Assembly (NCBI GenBank): GCA_017858095.1
Contig: JAFMCB010000005.1
Coordinates: 1-63,882, forward strand
Length of the DNA: 63,882 nucleotides
Origin: Methylophilaceae bacterium
Lineage (GTDB): Bacteria; Pseudomonadota; Gammaproteobacteria; Burkholderiales; Methylophilaceae
Direction: 5' to 3'
Part shown: positions 27,526 to 37,590 of the stretch, piece after piece
Numbering within the stretch: position 1 is the stretch's first letter
Layout: every line of letters begins with the position of its first letter
Program-made: the position numbers and the translations under genes
The notes under the pieces: generated by a model
The model's database searches: none
Seen by the model: the letters and a program-made list of their open reading frames with translations, nothing else
What the model was told of the DNA's origin: nothing

Positions 27526-28636
27526 TCAAACCCCTTTTTTTAAACTCTCTAAAATAAATTGATCCAGGTCCCCATCTAAGACCCCTTGCGTATTTCCAAC
27601 TTCAACATTTGTTCTCAAATCCTTAATTCGTGATTGATCCAAAACATAACTTCGAATCTGATGGCCCCAGCCAATATCAGTCTTTGCATCTTCCATGGCC
27701 TGTTTTTCTTCATTACGTTTATTCAGCTCCATGGCATAAAGTTGTGCTTTCAACATATTCATTGCTTCCGCCTTATTGCGATGTTGCGAACGATCATTTT
27801 GGCACTGCACCACTGTATTTGTTGGTAAATGTGTAATTCTAACAGCAGAATCTGTTTTATTGATATGCTGTCCACCCGCCCCTGAGGCACGATACGTATC
27901 AATTCTTAAGTCCGCTGGATTCACCTCAATTTCGATTGTGTCATCCACTTCAGGATATACATTGACGCCTGCGAATGAGGTATGTCTTCGGCTACCTGAA
28001 TCAAAAGGTGACTTTCTTACTAACCGATGAATGCCGGTCTCCGTACGAAAATAACCGTAAGCATAGTCGCCAGATATCTTTAAGGTTGCGCCTTTGATGC
28101 CAGCTACTTCACCCTCCGAAAATTCGAGTATTTCTACTTTGAAATTTTTTCGTTCCGCGTAACGCACATACATGCGAAATAACATGTTTGCCCAATCTTG
28201 TGCCTCTGTGCCGCCACTGCCTGATTGGAAGTCGATAAAACAATTATTCGGATCCATGGGGTTGGAAAACATACGCTTAAATTCAATGTCATTGACCAAT
28301 TCATCCAAATGAGTAATTTCTTTTTTTAATATTTTAAGCGTCTCAACATCATTCTCCGCCACTGCCATTGCAAAAAGCTCATCGTTATCTTGCAGCTGAG
28401 AAATTAGTAAATCAGATTGTTCAACAATGGTCTCTAATATTTTCTTTTCTTTACCAATCTTTTGACTTAATGCGTGATCAGACCAAGTGTTTGGATCCTC
28501 TTGTTGTTGCGAGAGCTTTACAATCTGTTCTTTTTTTTGTTCAAGGTCAAAGATACCCCCTGAGACTATCAAATTTTATATTAATCTCATGTAGTTGTTG
28601 TCGAAGGGATAATATTTCCTCTTGTTCCATATGCAT
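27526..28636 (-). CDS. prfB: Peptide chain release factor 2, with programmed +1 frameshift
   Basis: Recognises UAA/UGA stop codons. The first reading frame runs from an ATG at 28636 (alternative ATG 28630) for 29 codons (ending SLRGYL) to an in-frame TGA at 28547-28549; translation then shifts +1 to GAC (28546-28548) and continues for 340 residues to 27526, about 369 in total. The main part holds the SPF-type anticodon mimic ([16 protein letters not shown]) and the catalytic GGQ ([15 protein letters not shown]). GAGAG lies five bases before the 28636 ATG. Confidence 0.97.
28546..28561 (-). other. RF2 autoregulatory frameshift site
   Basis: Minus strand AGGGGGTATCTTTGAC: a Shine-Dalgarno-like AGGGGG (28556-28561) three bases before the slippery CTT codon and the in-frame TGA followed by C, exactly as in E. 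coli prfB. Low RF2 makes the ribosome slip +1 on CTT instead of terminating. Confidence 0.96.
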
Positions 28637-28686
28637 CACATCTCTCAAAAAATTGTTATTATACCCTCAAATAGTTAACGTAATAT

Positions 28687-28704
28687 TTGTCATGAAAGTG
28701 TCAT
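28687..28704 (+). promoter_or_regulatory. Pho box upstream of pstS
   Basis: TTGTCATGAAAGTGTCAT: two TGTCAT repeats in PhoB spacing, 50 bases ahead of the pstS start. An AT-rich candidate -10 (GATAAAGT) follows about 10 bases downstream. Confidence 0.78.
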
Positions 28705-28754
28705 AATTAATCGATAAAGTTATGCAGTAATTAAATTTAATCAGGAGCAAATGC

Positions 28755-29756
28755 ATGAAAAAGTTATCCCTTGGTCTATTAAAAGAGAGTTTAATCGTAG
28801 CATCATCACTAATTCTATCGGCGCCACTTTCAGCGGCAGTTGATATCGTCGAGATTGATGGTTCAAGCACGGTCTATCCTATCGCCGAAGCCGTTGCAGA
28901 AGAATTTCAAATTGAAACAGGCATAAAAGTTACGGTGGGGGTATCGGGTACCGGTGGAGGGTTCAAAAAGTTTTGCCGGGGCGATACCGTAATTTCAAAT
29001 GCGTCAAGACCCATTAAAGCAAAAGAAATTAAAAAGTGTGATGAAGCAGGTATTGATTTCATCGAAATTCCAGTCGCTTTTGATGCGCTCACCGTGGTAG
29101 TAAATAAAGGTAATGACTGGGCAAACGAATTGACCATTGAAGAATTAAAAAAGATATGGGAACCAGCTGCACAAGGTAAAATTACTAATTGGAATCAAGT
29201 CCGTCCCAGCTTTCCAGATATGCCCCTAAAATTATATGGTCCAGGCGCTGATTCAGGTACCTTTGATTATTTTACTGAAGCGGTAAATGGAGAATCCAAA
29301 GCCATTCGGGGAGACTTTACTGCTTCTGAGGATGACAATATTATTGTTAAAGGTGTCGCGGGCGACAAGGGCGGTATGGGTTATTTTGGTCTAGCCTACT
29401 TTACAGAAAATTCGGAAACATTAAAAGCAGTCAAAATTAAAAATGCTGCTGGCAAGTTTATCATGCCCTCGTTGGAGGCAGCACAAAACGGTTCTTATAA
29501 CCCGCTTTCAAGACCGCTCTTCATTTATCTTAATGCAAAGAAAGCAGCTTTTGATGTCAACGTAAAAAAATTCGTCGATTTTTTCTTAAATAATGCTAAG
29601 GAATTTTCCGCTGAGGTTGGCTACGTGCCATTCACTGATAAAGAGTATACGGCGATTATAGATCACTATAAAAAGCTCAAAACTGGAACTGCATTTGCAA
29701 AACCAGCTATTGGTTTAAGTGTTGAAGAAATATTAAAATTATCGGCCTCCAATTAA
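28755..29756 (+). CDS. pstS: Phosphate ABC transporter substrate-binding protein PstS
   Basis: Periplasmic high-affinity phosphate-binding protein. The 333-residue precursor has a signal peptide ending near SAPLSAAVD (about residue 28), then the binding-site motifs IDGSSTVYPI, SGTGGGFKKF, SRPIK and GADSGTFDYF. The ATG follows AGGAG at seven bases. The Pho box indicates PhoB control, and a terminator separates it from pstC. Confidence 0.97.
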   Translation: MKKLSLGLLKESLIVASSLILSAPLSAAVDIVEIDGSSTVYPIAEAVAEEFQIETGIKVTVGVSGTGGGFKKFCRGDTVISNASRPIKAKEIKKCDEAGIDFIEIPVAFDALTVVVNKGNDWANELTIEELKKIWEPAAQGKITNWNQVRPSFPDMPLKLYGPGADSGTFDYFTEAVNGESKAIRGDFTASEDDNIIVKGVAGDKGGMGYFGLAYFTENSETLKAVKIKNAAGKFIMPSLEAAQNGSYNPLSRPLFIYLNAKKAAFDVNVKKFVDFFLNNAKEFSAEVGYVPFTDKEYTAIIDHYKKLKTGTAFAKPAIGLSVEEILKLSASN

Positions 29757-29771
29757 TTAATATTGAAATAG

Positions 29772-29800
29772 AAAAAGGCAACAATTTGTTGCCTTTTTTT
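29772..29800 (+). terminator. Terminator/attenuator between pstS and pstC
   Basis: Stem AAGGCAACA (29775-29783) / TGTTGCCTT (29787-29795) with a three-base loop, followed by seven T (29794-29800). Partial termination here would give more PstS than membrane components, as expected for a binding protein. Confidence 0.82.
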
Positions 29801-29829
29801 ATCTAAATTTTACCTAAGTTTGTTATCAT

Positions 29830-30777
29830 ATGACTTCTTCAAAAATGAGCGTACATGCAATGCAAGACTTGGTCATTAGCCCTGGATTGGCTAAAAATTT
29901 CAGAAGAAATTTTGTTGAACAAATTATAGAAGTCGGCTTGCTTTTATCTGCAGTTGTTGCAGTTTTTATTACCTCAGCAATTGTCTATATCTTAGTGGTG
30001 GAAGCGATTCCGTTTTTTCAACATGTGAGTCTTTATGATTTTTTAACAGACACCGTATGGACACCCAATTACTCCATTAAACATTATGGCATCATGGCGC
30101 TAGTATCAGGCACGCTTACTACCACCATCATTGCGCTAATCGTTGCTGTCCCGCTTGGCACAATCACCGCCATTTATTTATCTGAATTTGCGAGCCATAA
30201 AACACGTGAGACCATTAAACCGATTCTTGAATTGTTAGTGGGAGTGCCTACGGTGGTATTTGGCTATTTTGCACTCATGCTTGTAACCCCTTTAATACAA
30301 AAAATTTATCCAGATCTAACTACCTTTAATATGCTGGGCCCAGGAATTGTAATGGGTATTATGATCGTACCGTATATCGCCTCAGTATCGGAAGACGCAA
30401 TGCGTGCTGTACCAATGGCGATGCGCGAAGGTGCCTATGCCATGGGAGCAACACGTTTTCAAACGGCAATTAGAGTCATTGCTCCAGCGGCTACCTCCGG
30501 TATTGTTGCCTCCTACATTCTCGCGGTAAGTCGTGCTGTTGGCGAGACAATGATTGTTGCAATCGCTGCTGGCCAACAACCTAATTTTACTTTTAATCCC
30601 GTGGAATCAGCAGCCACAATAACGGCTTATATCGTGTCAGTTGCTCTGGGTGATCTCGAGCACGGCACCGTTGGTTATCAAAGTATTTTTGCTGCGGGTT
30701 TAACACTCTTGATCATGACTTTATTTTTAAATATTTTGGGTCATTGGACGCGAAAAAAATTTTCGGAGCGCTATTAA
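29830..30777 (+). CDS. pstC: Phosphate ABC transporter permease PstC
   Basis: Inner-membrane subunit of the PstSCAB importer, 315 residues with about six membrane helices and the permease loop DAMRAVPMAMREGAYAMGAT (EAA motif) that contacts PstB. The first ATG lacks a clear ribosome-binding site; in-frame ATGs six and eleven codons on are alternatives. No promoter is visible between the pstS terminator and this gene, so it probably depends on read-through. Confidence 0.95.
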   Translation: MTSSKMSVHAMQDLVISPGLAKNFRRNFVEQIIEVGLLLSAVVAVFITSAIVYILVVEAIPFFQHVSLYDFLTDTVWTPNYSIKHYGIMALVSGTLTTTIIALIVAVPLGTITAIYLSEFASHKTRETIKPILELLVGVPTVVFGYFALMLVTPLIQKIYPDLTTFNMLGPGIVMGIMIVPYIASVSEDAMRAVPMAMREGAYAMGATRFQTAIRVIAPAATSGIVASYILAVSRAVGETMIVAIAAGQQPNFTFNPVESAATITAYIVSVALGDLEHGTVGYQSIFAAGLTLLIMTLFLNILGHWTRKKFSERY

Positions 30778-30780
30778 TAA

Positions 30781-31725
30781 ATGGCACAACAAGGCAAAGC
30801 TAAAAGTTTAAAAGATCTTAATGAAATAAGATCACTAATTAAAAAACATAAAAAGAATGATTTTCTTTTTGCCGCAACGGGTATGTTTGTCATTGCTTCA
30901 TTGACGATTACATTAATCATTTTATTTTTAGATCTGATCATTGATGGCTATCCAAAATTTAATCTAGATTTTTTTTCCAATTATCCATCTCGACGTGCAG
31001 CAAGAGCTGGGATTTTATCTGCCTGGATTGGGTCCTCTTTGGTGCTTTTAGTAACCTTCTTTGTTGCGGTACCGCTGGGCATAGCAGCGGGTGTCTATTT
31101 AGAAGAGTATGCTAAAAAAAATTGGTTTGCTGACCTTATTGAAATTAATGTTTCTAATTTAGCAGGTGTCCCATCAATCATTTATGGTCTTCTTGCGCTA
31201 GGTCTTTTTGTCTACACATTTGATTTAGGGCAAAGTATATTAACGGCGGGATTAACATTGGCATTATTGATGTTACCCATCGTCATTGTTTCTACACGAG
31301 AAGCTATACGTGCTATTCCCATACATATTCGTGAAGCTGCATTTGCAGTTGGAGCAACCAGATGGCATGTTGTCCTTCATCATGTTATTCCCTACGCATA
31401 CGGTGGAATATTAACTGGTGTTATTATCGGTATGGCGCGTGCAATTGGAGAAACAGCGCCAGTAATTACGATTGGGGCATTAACATTTATCGCCTTCTTA
31501 CCGCCTTCACCTATCATGCCAGAGGTACCATTCATAAATTTTGAATGGTTAGACTCTGGCTTTACAGTGTTGCCTATTCAAATGTTTAATTGGATCTCAA
31601 GACCCCAACATGCATTTCATATTAATGCTGCAGCAACGGGTGCTGTCATAATTATACTAACAGCGCTAATGAACGGAGCTGCAATAAAATTAAGGTATAA
31701 CGTTAGGAAAAAAATTAAATGGTAG
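30781..31725 (+). CDS. pstA: Phosphate ABC transporter permease PstA
   Basis: Second permease subunit, 314 residues, with about six hydrophobic segments and the EAA-type loop [24 protein letters not shown] region of about 60 residues between the last two helices ([18 protein letters not shown]) is typical for PstA. It begins three bases after pstC and overlaps pstB by seven bases. Confidence 0.95.
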   Translation: MAQQGKAKSLKDLNEIRSLIKKHKKNDFLFAATGMFVIASLTITLIILFLDLIIDGYPKFNLDFFSNYPSRRAARAGILSAWIGSSLVLLVTFFVAVPLGIAAGVYLEEYAKKNWFADLIEINVSNLAGVPSIIYGLLALGLFVYTFDLGQSILTAGLTLALLMLPIVIVSTREAIRAIPIHIREAAFAVGATRWHVVLHHVIPYAYGGILTGVIIGMARAIGETAPVITIGALTFIAFLPPSPIMPEVPFINFEWLDSGFTVLPIQMFNWISRPQHAFHINAAATGAVIIILTALMNGAAIKLRYNVRKKIKW

Positions 31726-32513
31726 CCTCAAAGAAAAAAAGATTTAATGACACCATCAAAGCTGAATCGAAAGATTTAGATTTTTATTATGCAGATGGTA
31801 CTCAAGCTTTAAAAAAAGTAAATTTAGCTGTTTATGAGAATAAGATTACTGCCTTGATCGGCCCCTCTGGTTGTGGGAAATCGACTTTTTTAAGATCATT
31901 CAATCGCATGCACGATCTTTATCCTGGCAACCGCTATGATGGCCAAATTATTCTTTATCCTGACAACACGAATATTTTAGCGAAGAAAGTTGATCCCATT
32001 GAGGTGCGAATGCGAATTAGTATGGTGTTTCAAAAACCTAATCCTTTTCCAAAATCTATTTATGAAAATGTTGCCTACGGCCTTCGAGTGCGAGGTGAGA
32101 GAAATAAACATACCCTTGATGACAAGGTTGAGGAGGCACTCAAAGGGGCATCGCTTTGGGAAGAGGTAAAAGATCGCTTATATGATCTGGCTTTCAATTT
32201 AAGTGGGGGTCAACAACAACGCCTTTGTATTGCCCGTGCCTTAGCTACAGAGCCAGAAATCATGCTTTTTGATGAACCTACGTCAGCATTAGATCCGATT
32301 GCAACTGTCAACATTGAAGAATTAATGTCTGAACTTAAAGAAAAATTATCAATTCTAATTGTTACACATAACATGCAACAAGCTGCGCGCATTTCAGATT
32401 ACACAGCTTATATGTACTTAGGCGAATTAGTAGAGCATGATCTTACCGATCAAATATTTACTAACCCATCAAAAAAAGAGACAGAAGATTATATTACCGG
32501 TAAATTTGGGTAA
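31719..32513 (+). CDS. pstB: Phosphate ABC transporter ATP-binding protein PstB
   Basis: ATPase of the phosphate importer, 264 residues: Walker A GPSGCGKS at 48-55, Q-loop [12 protein letters not shown], signature LSGGQQQR, Walker [14 protein letters not shown] and the switch His in VTHNM. The phoU gene that often follows is absent; the convergent glmM ends one base away. Confidence 0.97.
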   Translation: MVASKKKRFNDTIKAESKDLDFYYADGTQALKKVNLAVYENKITALIGPSGCGKSTFLRSFNRMHDLYPGNRYDGQIILYPDNTNILAKKVDPIEVRMRISMVFQKPNPFPKSIYENVAYGLRVRGERNKHTLDDKVEEALKGASLWEEVKDRLYDLAFNLSGGQQQRLCIARALATEPEIMLFDEPTSALDPIATVNIEELMSELKEKLSILIVTHNMQQAARISDYTAYMYLGELVEHDLTDQIFTNPSKKETEDYITGKFG

Positions 32514-32514
32514 A

Positions 32515-33849
32515 TTAGTTTATTGCTTTTGCTAAATAGTTAGCCGCTTTAACAACCAATAGCTTTTCTGGACCTTCAGTCATAATGCGCAACAAGGGTT
32601 GAGTGCCTGATGGCCTTATTAATACTCTGCCCTTGCCTTCCATAATCATTTCAGCTTCCTTAACGAGGTCTTTTATAATTTGGCTATCTAAATCGAGTTT
32701 TTCTTTAATAGGGATATTAATTAATTGTTGTGGGTATAAAGAAAAGTTAGCAAGTGCTTCACTCAATGACATTTTGTTGACTTCAAGCGCACTTAACAGT
32801 TGTAGAGCAGAAATAATACCGTCACCCGTAGAATGATAATTTAAAAGCACAATATGGCCTGAATTTTCGCCTCCTATCATCCATTCTTTTTCTCTTAAGG
32901 CCTCAGCTACATAACGGTCACCAACTTTCGCTCGGTGAAAAGAAATATTCATTTCAGCACACTTTTCTTCTAAGGCAAGGTTCGTCATGAGTGTGCCAAC
33001 TAAACCCCCTTTAAGTTTTTGTTGTTGTTGGAAATAATTCAGTATGATGAATAAAATTTGATCGCCATCAATAATCGATCCATCATTATTCACAACCAAA
33101 ATTCTGTCGCCATCGCCATCAAAAGCTATACCTAAATTTGCCTGATTTTTCTTTACAGCTTGCACTAACGATTCTGGGTGATCAGAGCCTGCAGCTTCAT
33201 TAATATTTAATCCATCGGGTGAATTATTAATGGTAATAATTTTTGCCCCAAGGCTACGAAAAATTTTTGGGGCCACATGATAAGTCGCCCCATTTGCACA
33301 ATCAATAACGATTTTGTAATGTTTAAAATCAAGTTCATTGGAAACGGTATTGAGGCAAAATCGAATATATCGATCATAGGCATCGTCAAGTCGGCGTGCT
33401 TTACCTAATTTTGCAGTAGTTACAAGCACGAGCGCTTCATCTAATAATTGTTCAATTTCAATTTCTGTTTCTTCAGATAATTTTGTTCCATTTTTAGTGA
33501 AAATTTTAATACCATTATCACCAAATGGATTGTGTGAGGCTGTAATCGAAACCCCAATATCTGCATCAAGTTTTTGCGTTAAATAGGCAATGCCTGGAGT
33601 AGGAATTGGCCCAGTTAAATAAGTATCGACACCCGCTGCAGAAAAACCAGCCTCCAATGCAGATTCAAACATGTAGCCTGAAATGCGCGTATCTTTACCA
33701 ATCACTACTGAAGGATTATTTTTTGATTTATGGTGCTTTGTTAGAACCAATCCTGTTGCGTAGGCTAATTTCACAAAAAAGTCAGGGGTGATTGGATACT
33801 CCCCAGTCTTTCCACGAATACCATCAGTACCAAAAAAACGTTTTTTCAT
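32515..33849 (-). CDS. glmM: Phosphoglucosamine mutase GlmM
   Basis: Converts glucosamine-6-phosphate to glucosamine-1-phosphate for UDP-GlcNAc, cell wall and LPS. The 444-residue protein starts KKRFFGTDGIRG, with the catalytic phosphoserine in GVSITASHNPFGDNG, the metal loop FDGDGDR, the substrate loop GGENSGH and the C-terminal phosphate-binding RPSGTQPLLRIM. folP lies four bases upstream, a widespread order. Confidence 0.97.
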   Translation of the reverse strand: MKKRFFGTDGIRGKTGEYPITPDFFVKLAYATGLVLTKHHKSKNNPSVVIGKDTRISGYMFESALEAGFSAAGVDTYLTGPIPTPGIAYLTQKLDADIGVSITASHNPFGDNGIKIFTKNGTKLSEETEIEIEQLLDEALVLVTTAKLGKARRLDDAYDRYIRFCLNTVSNELDFKHYKIVIDCANGATYHVAPKIFRSLGAKIITINNSPDGLNINEAAGSDHPESLVQAVKKNQANLGIAFDGDGDRILVVNNDGSIIDGDQILFIILNYFQQQQKLKGGLVGTLMTNLALEEKCAEMNISFHRAKVGDRYVAEALREKEWMIGGENSGHIVLLNYHSTGDGIISALQLLSALEVNKMSLSEALANFSLYPQQLINIPIKEKLDLDSQIIKDLVKEAEMIMEGKGRVLIRPSGTQPLLRIMTEGPEKLLVVKAANYLAKAIN

Positions 33850-33853
33850 ATAT

Positions 33854-34663
33854 CTAATTTAAAAATTGAATGGCTTTTTTTGTCTCATCAACATCATGCA
33901 CACGAATTATATTTGCACCATTTTTTACAGCTACTGCAGCAAGAATAGCACTTGCCTGAATGATATCATCCTCATTAGGGCCGAAGATATTTTTTATCAT
34001 TGATTTTCGTGACACTCCGATAAGTAAATGTTGTTTTAGTTGCGATATTTTTCTTATATTCTGAAATAAAATTAGATTATCCTCATGCGTCTTACCAAAC
34101 CCAAAACCAGGATCAATGACAATTCTTTCAGGGGAAATATTATTTTTTAATAAGATATTTATGCGCTTTTTTAAAAATGAAATAACCTCGTCAACAACAT
34201 CGTCGTATCGTGGTTTAGCTTGCATAGTCTTGGGTGATCCCTGCATGTGCATTAAACAAATATCACATTGAGACTTTAAAAAAATATTTAGGGCTCCTTT
34301 ATTTTGCAGCGCACGCACATCATTTATCATATTAATCCCGAGTTCTATCCCAAGTTTCATGACCTCAGGTTTGCTGGTATCTAAAGATAAATACAGCTCT
34401 TTATTTTTTCTAAGCTCTTTTATCACCGGTGCAACACGTTTTATCTCATCTTCTATAGATACTGATGTTGCTCCAGGACGTGTTGACTCACCGCCAATAT
34501 CGATAATATGTGCGCCTGCGTTAAGCATTTTATAAGCTGACTTGACAGCATCCTTCGGATTTAAATTAATACCTCCGTCAGAAAAAGAATCGGGGGTGAC
34601 ATTTAAGATACCCATGATTAATGGGCTTTTATTTTTTGATATTAGATGTTTGAGTGTCAACAT
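33854..34663 (-). CDS. folP: Dihydropteroate synthase FolP
   Basis: Joins p-aminobenzoate to the pterin diphosphate in folate synthesis; the sulfonamide target. The 269-residue TIM barrel has MGILNVTPDSFSDGG, GGESTRPGA, the NDV motif, DPGFGFGKT and the C-terminal IRVHDV. The ATG is joined directly to the T-tract of a terminator-like hairpin (34664-34686) and has no ordinary ribosome-binding site, which suggests limited or conditional translation. It lies between ftsH and glmM. Confidence 0.95.
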   Translation of the reverse strand: MLTLKHLISKNKSPLIMGILNVTPDSFSDGGINLNPKDAVKSAYKMLNAGAHIIDIGGESTRPGATSVSIEDEIKRVAPVIKELRKNKELYLSLDTSKPEVMKLGIELGINMINDVRALQNKGALNIFLKSQCDICLMHMQGSPKTMQAKPRYDDVVDEVISFLKKRINILLKNNISPERIVIDPGFGFGKTHEDNLILFQNIRKISQLKQHLLIGVSRKSMIKNIFGPNEDDIIQASAILAAVAVKNGANIIRVHDVDETKKAIQFLN

Positions 34664-34686
34664 AAAAAAGGGGCTATAAAGCCCCT
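34664..34686 (-). terminator. Terminator-like hairpin between ftsH and folP
   Basis: Minus strand stem AGGGGCT / AGCCCCT (34669-34675 and 34680-34686) with a four-base loop, followed by six T (34664-34669) that run straight into the folP ATG. The only SD-like bases (GAGGGG) are in the stem itself. Confidence 0.75.
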
Positions 34687-34695
34687 CTTGCCAGA

Positions 34696-36597
34696 CTAAT
34701 TCTTGGCTGTAGGTTGTGGGCTAACGTTGCCACTTGTACCTTGCGAGCCTCCACCCTTGGTCGGTTTACTATCATAACCCTTAGAGGGTTTTGGCGGACG
34801 TACTTTCTTGCCAGCCATAATGTCATTAATTTGATCACTATCAATAGTCTCAAAATCAAGAAGTGCTTTCGCCATGGCTTCAATTTTCTTTTTATTTTTT
34901 TCAATTAACTTACGTGCTACAGCATACTGTTCATCTAAAATACGTTTTATTTCAGCATCGACTTTTTGTTGTGTCGCTTCTGAAATTGATTTTGATGACA
35001 TCGACATAAATGTATCGTTTTCAGAATCTGCATATACCATCGTGCCTAATTTATCAGACATGCCATATTTCGTTACCATATCTCGGGCAAGTTTTGTTGC
35101 TCTTTCAAAATCATTAGCTGCGCCAGTCGACATTTGTTTCATAAACACTTCTTCAGCAATACGGCCCCCAAATAAAATCGCAATTTCTTCCAGCATTTTG
35201 TCTTTAAAATTACTAAATCGATCAAATTCAGGCAACTGCCATGTCAAGCCGAGTGCCCAACCGCGAGGCATGATTGTGACTTTATGCACAGGATCAGCAT
35301 TAGGTAATAACTTTGCAACTAATGCATGGCCTGATTCATGATAGGCTGTGTTTCGACGCTCTTCTTCACGCATAACCATCGACTTTCTTTCTGGCCCCAT
35401 GTAAAGCTTATCTTTAGCTTGTTCAAAATCTTCCATATCAACACTGCGTTTATTTCTTCGTGCTGCAAATAGTGCCGCTTCATTAACGAGGTTTGCTAGA
35501 TCCGCACCAGAGAATCCAGGAGTTCCGCGCGCAAGAATATCTGCTTTCACATCAGAATCCATTGGAATTTTACGCATATGCACGTGCAATATTTCTTCGC
35601 GACCTTTGATGTCAGGAAGAGATACAGCCACTTGACGATCGAAGCGTCCAGGTCTGAGTAGAGCCTTGTCTAAAACATCAGCGCGGTTTGTTGCTGCAAT
35701 AACAATCACACCCGAATTCGGCTCAAATCCATCTAATTCGACAAGAAGTTGGTTTAATGTTTGTTCTCGCTCATCATTTCCGCCGCCCATACCAGCGCCA
35801 CGATGACGGCCAACAGCATCAATTTCATCAATGAAAATAATGCATGGTGAATTCTTTTTTGCTTGTTCAAACATATCTCTAACCCGAGCAGCACCGACGC
35901 CTACAAACATCTCAACAAAATCTGATCCCGAAATAGTAAAGAATGGGACTTTAGCTTCCCCTGCAATCGCCCTTGCAAGTAAAGTTTTACCTGTTCCAGG
36001 AGGACCTACCATTAATACTCCACGAGGGATACGGCCTCCAAGCTTATGGAATTTAGATGGGTCTTTTAAGAAATCGACCAATTCATGTACTTCTTCTTTT
36101 GCTTCATCACACCCAGCAACGTCTGCAAAAGTAGTTTTGTTAGTAGTTTGATCTAATTGGCGTGCTTTACTTTTTCCAAATGAGAAGGGACCACCGCCTT
36201 TGCCACCGCCCTGCATCTGTTTCATAAAAAATATCCAGACACCCACAAGAAGAATCATTGGAAACCAAGAAATAAATATACTCATCAATAAAGACTGTTG
36301 TTCTTTAGCTTTTGCATCGACCACAACATTATTTTTCAATAAATCAGACACTAACCAAGGGTCAGATGGAGCATTAGTGATGAAACGCTTACCATCGACA
36401 GTGACACCTGTAATGGTATTTTGCTCATCATTAATTTGCACATTAGCAATATTTCCAGCTTTCACCTCAGCCATAAACTGGGAATACACTAATTTGTTTT
36501 CAAAACGTGCAGAACCAGAAAATTGGTTGAATATTGTCATCATAATCAAACCAATGACAATCCATAATGCAATACTCTTTAATGTATTATTATTCAA
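34696..36597 (-). CDS. ftsH: ATP-dependent zinc metalloprotease FtsH
   Basis: Membrane-anchored AAA protease that degrades membrane proteins and, in E. coli, sigma-32 and LpxC. The 633-residue protein has two membrane helices (about 7-24 and 104-125), Walker A GPPGTGKT at 198-205, Walker B IIFIDEID at 253-260 and the zinc site HESGH at 420-424. The C-terminal tail is lysine, glycine and proline rich ([10 protein letters not shown] onward). It follows rlmE, as in most proteobacteria. Confidence 0.98.
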   Translation of the reverse strand: MNNNTLKSIALWIVIGLIMMTIFNQFSGSARFENKLVYSQFMAEVKAGNIANVQINDEQNTITGVTVDGKRFITNAPSDPWLVSDLLKNNVVVDAKAKEQQSLLMSIFISWFPMILLVGVWIFFMKQMQGGGKGGGPFSFGKSKARQLDQTTNKTTFADVAGCDEAKEEVHELVDFLKDPSKFHKLGGRIPRGVLMVGPPGTGKTLLARAIAGEAKVPFFTISGSDFVEMFVGVGAARVRDMFEQAKKNSPCIIFIDEIDAVGRHRGAGMGGGNDEREQTLNQLLVELDGFEPNSGVIVIAATNRADVLDKALLRPGRFDRQVAVSLPDIKGREEILHVHMRKIPMDSDVKADILARGTPGFSGADLANLVNEAALFAARRNKRSVDMEDFEQAKDKLYMGPERKSMVMREEERRNTAYHESGHALVAKLLPNADPVHKVTIMPRGWALGLTWQLPEFDRFSNFKDKMLEEIAILFGGRIAEEVFMKQMSTGAANDFERATKLARDMVTKYGMSDKLGTMVYADSENDTFMSMSSKSISEATQQKVDAEIKRILDEQYAVARKLIEKNKKKIEAMAKALLDFETIDSDQINDIMAGKKVRPPKPSKGYDSKPTKGGGSQGTSGNVSPQPTAKN

Positions 36598-36615
36598 TTC
36601 GAATACCTTTTTTTA

Positions 36616-36644
36616 TATTTAATTGTATTTTAAACCAGTTTCAA
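36616..36644 (-). promoter_or_regulatory. Possible ftsH promoter
   Basis: Minus strand TTGAAA (36639-36644), 17-base spacer, TAAATA (36616-36621) in the gap between rlmE and ftsH. No CCCCAT element follows, so it is not a sigma-32 promoter. Weak motif evidence. Confidence 0.3.
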
Positions 36645-36651
36645 AATAAAA

Positions 36652-37275
36652 TCAGTTAGCTAGTAAATCTCTCGCATAAATAAAAATTTCTGAGCTTCGG
36701 TCGCGCGACGCTTTTGGTTTAAATGTCGTGACTTTTTTATAACTTCTCTTAACTTGGCCAAGAAACTTTTCAAAATCAGTTCCAACAAATGACTTGACCA
36801 AAAAATGTCCATTCGGTTTCAACCATTTTAAAGAAAAATCAAGTGCAAGCTCATTTAAATAAATAATTTCTAATTGATCTTTAACTTTAATACCACTTAT
36901 ATTGGGGGCCATATCTGAAATAACAAGGTCTAATTGTTCATTTTCAAGTTTTCTTTCTAACTTCAAAAGAACAGCCTCTTCTCTAAAATCACCTTGAATA
37001 AATTCAACATTTTTAATATTTTGCATTGCTAAAATATCTACGGCGATGATTCTACTTCTCTCTCCGATCAATTTTGATAACACCTCTGACCAACTTCCTG
37101 GTGCGGATCCCAAATCAACTATTCGAGAACCTTGCTTTAAAAATTTATATTTTTCATTTGCTTGCAGTAACTTAAATGCCGCCCTTGACCGATATCCCAG
37201 TCTTTGTGCTTCATTTACATAAAAGTCATCCACATGCTCATGCATCCAGTTTTTACTAGTTTTCGTTCTTTTCAT
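36652..37275 (-). CDS. rlmE: 23S rRNA (uridine-2552-2'-O)-methyltransferase RlmE (FtsJ/RrmJ)
   Basis: Methylates U2552 in the A-loop during late 50S assembly. The 207-residue protein has the FtsJ layout: SRAAFKLLQ with the catalytic Lys, SAM motif VDLGSAPGSWSEVL, DMAPN with the catalytic Asp, the KSF Lys and a C-terminal RSSEIFIYA Glu (K-D-K-E tetrad). It is divergent from yhbY with 21 bases between start codons. Confidence 0.96.
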   Translation of the reverse strand: MKRTKTSKNWMHEHVDDFYVNEAQRLGYRSRAAFKLLQANEKYKFLKQGSRIVDLGSAPGSWSEVLSKLIGERSRIIAVDILAMQNIKNVEFIQGDFREEAVLLKLERKLENEQLDLVISDMAPNISGIKVKDQLEIIYLNELALDFSLKWLKPNGHFLVKSFVGTDFEKFLGQVKRSYKKVTTFKPKASRDRSSEIFIYARDLLAN

Positions 37276-37296
37276 CTGTTATGATTCGCTAAAATT

Positions 37297-37587
37297 ATGC
37301 TTAATTCAAAAAAAATTGCTTTTCTCAAAGCCTTATCACATCATAAAAAGCCTATTGTTACAATTGGCAACAAAGGCTTGACTGAACCCGTGGTCAAAGA
37401 AATTATGGCTGGACTAAAAGCACATGAGTTAATAAAAATTCAAGTTTTAGGGGACGATAGGCAAGCCCGAGTCAACTTATTTGAAGAAATTTGTAAAGTT
37501 ACGGGGGCTGCGCCAATAAATCATATAGGAAAATTACTCATTATTTATCAGCCCAGTGATAAAAATTTAATACGACTACCTGACTAA
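37297..37587 (+). CDS. yhbY: Ribosome-associated RNA-binding protein YhbY (CRS1/YhbY domain)
   Basis: Small protein of 96 residues that binds pre-50S particles. It consists of one CRS1-YhbY domain: LKALSHHKKPIVTIGNKGLTE with the GxxG-like loop, then a C-terminal strand LLIIYQPS. It lies opposite rlmE, and a -10-like TATGAT at 37280-37285 would put the transcript start within a few bases of the ATG. It ends three bases from the convergent DUF4149 gene. Confidence 0.92.
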   Translation: MLNSKKIAFLKALSHHKKPIVTIGNKGLTEPVVKEIMAGLKAHELIKIQVLGDDRQARVNLFEEICKVTGAAPINHIGKLLIIYQPSDKNLIRLPD

Positions 37588-37590
37588 AGT

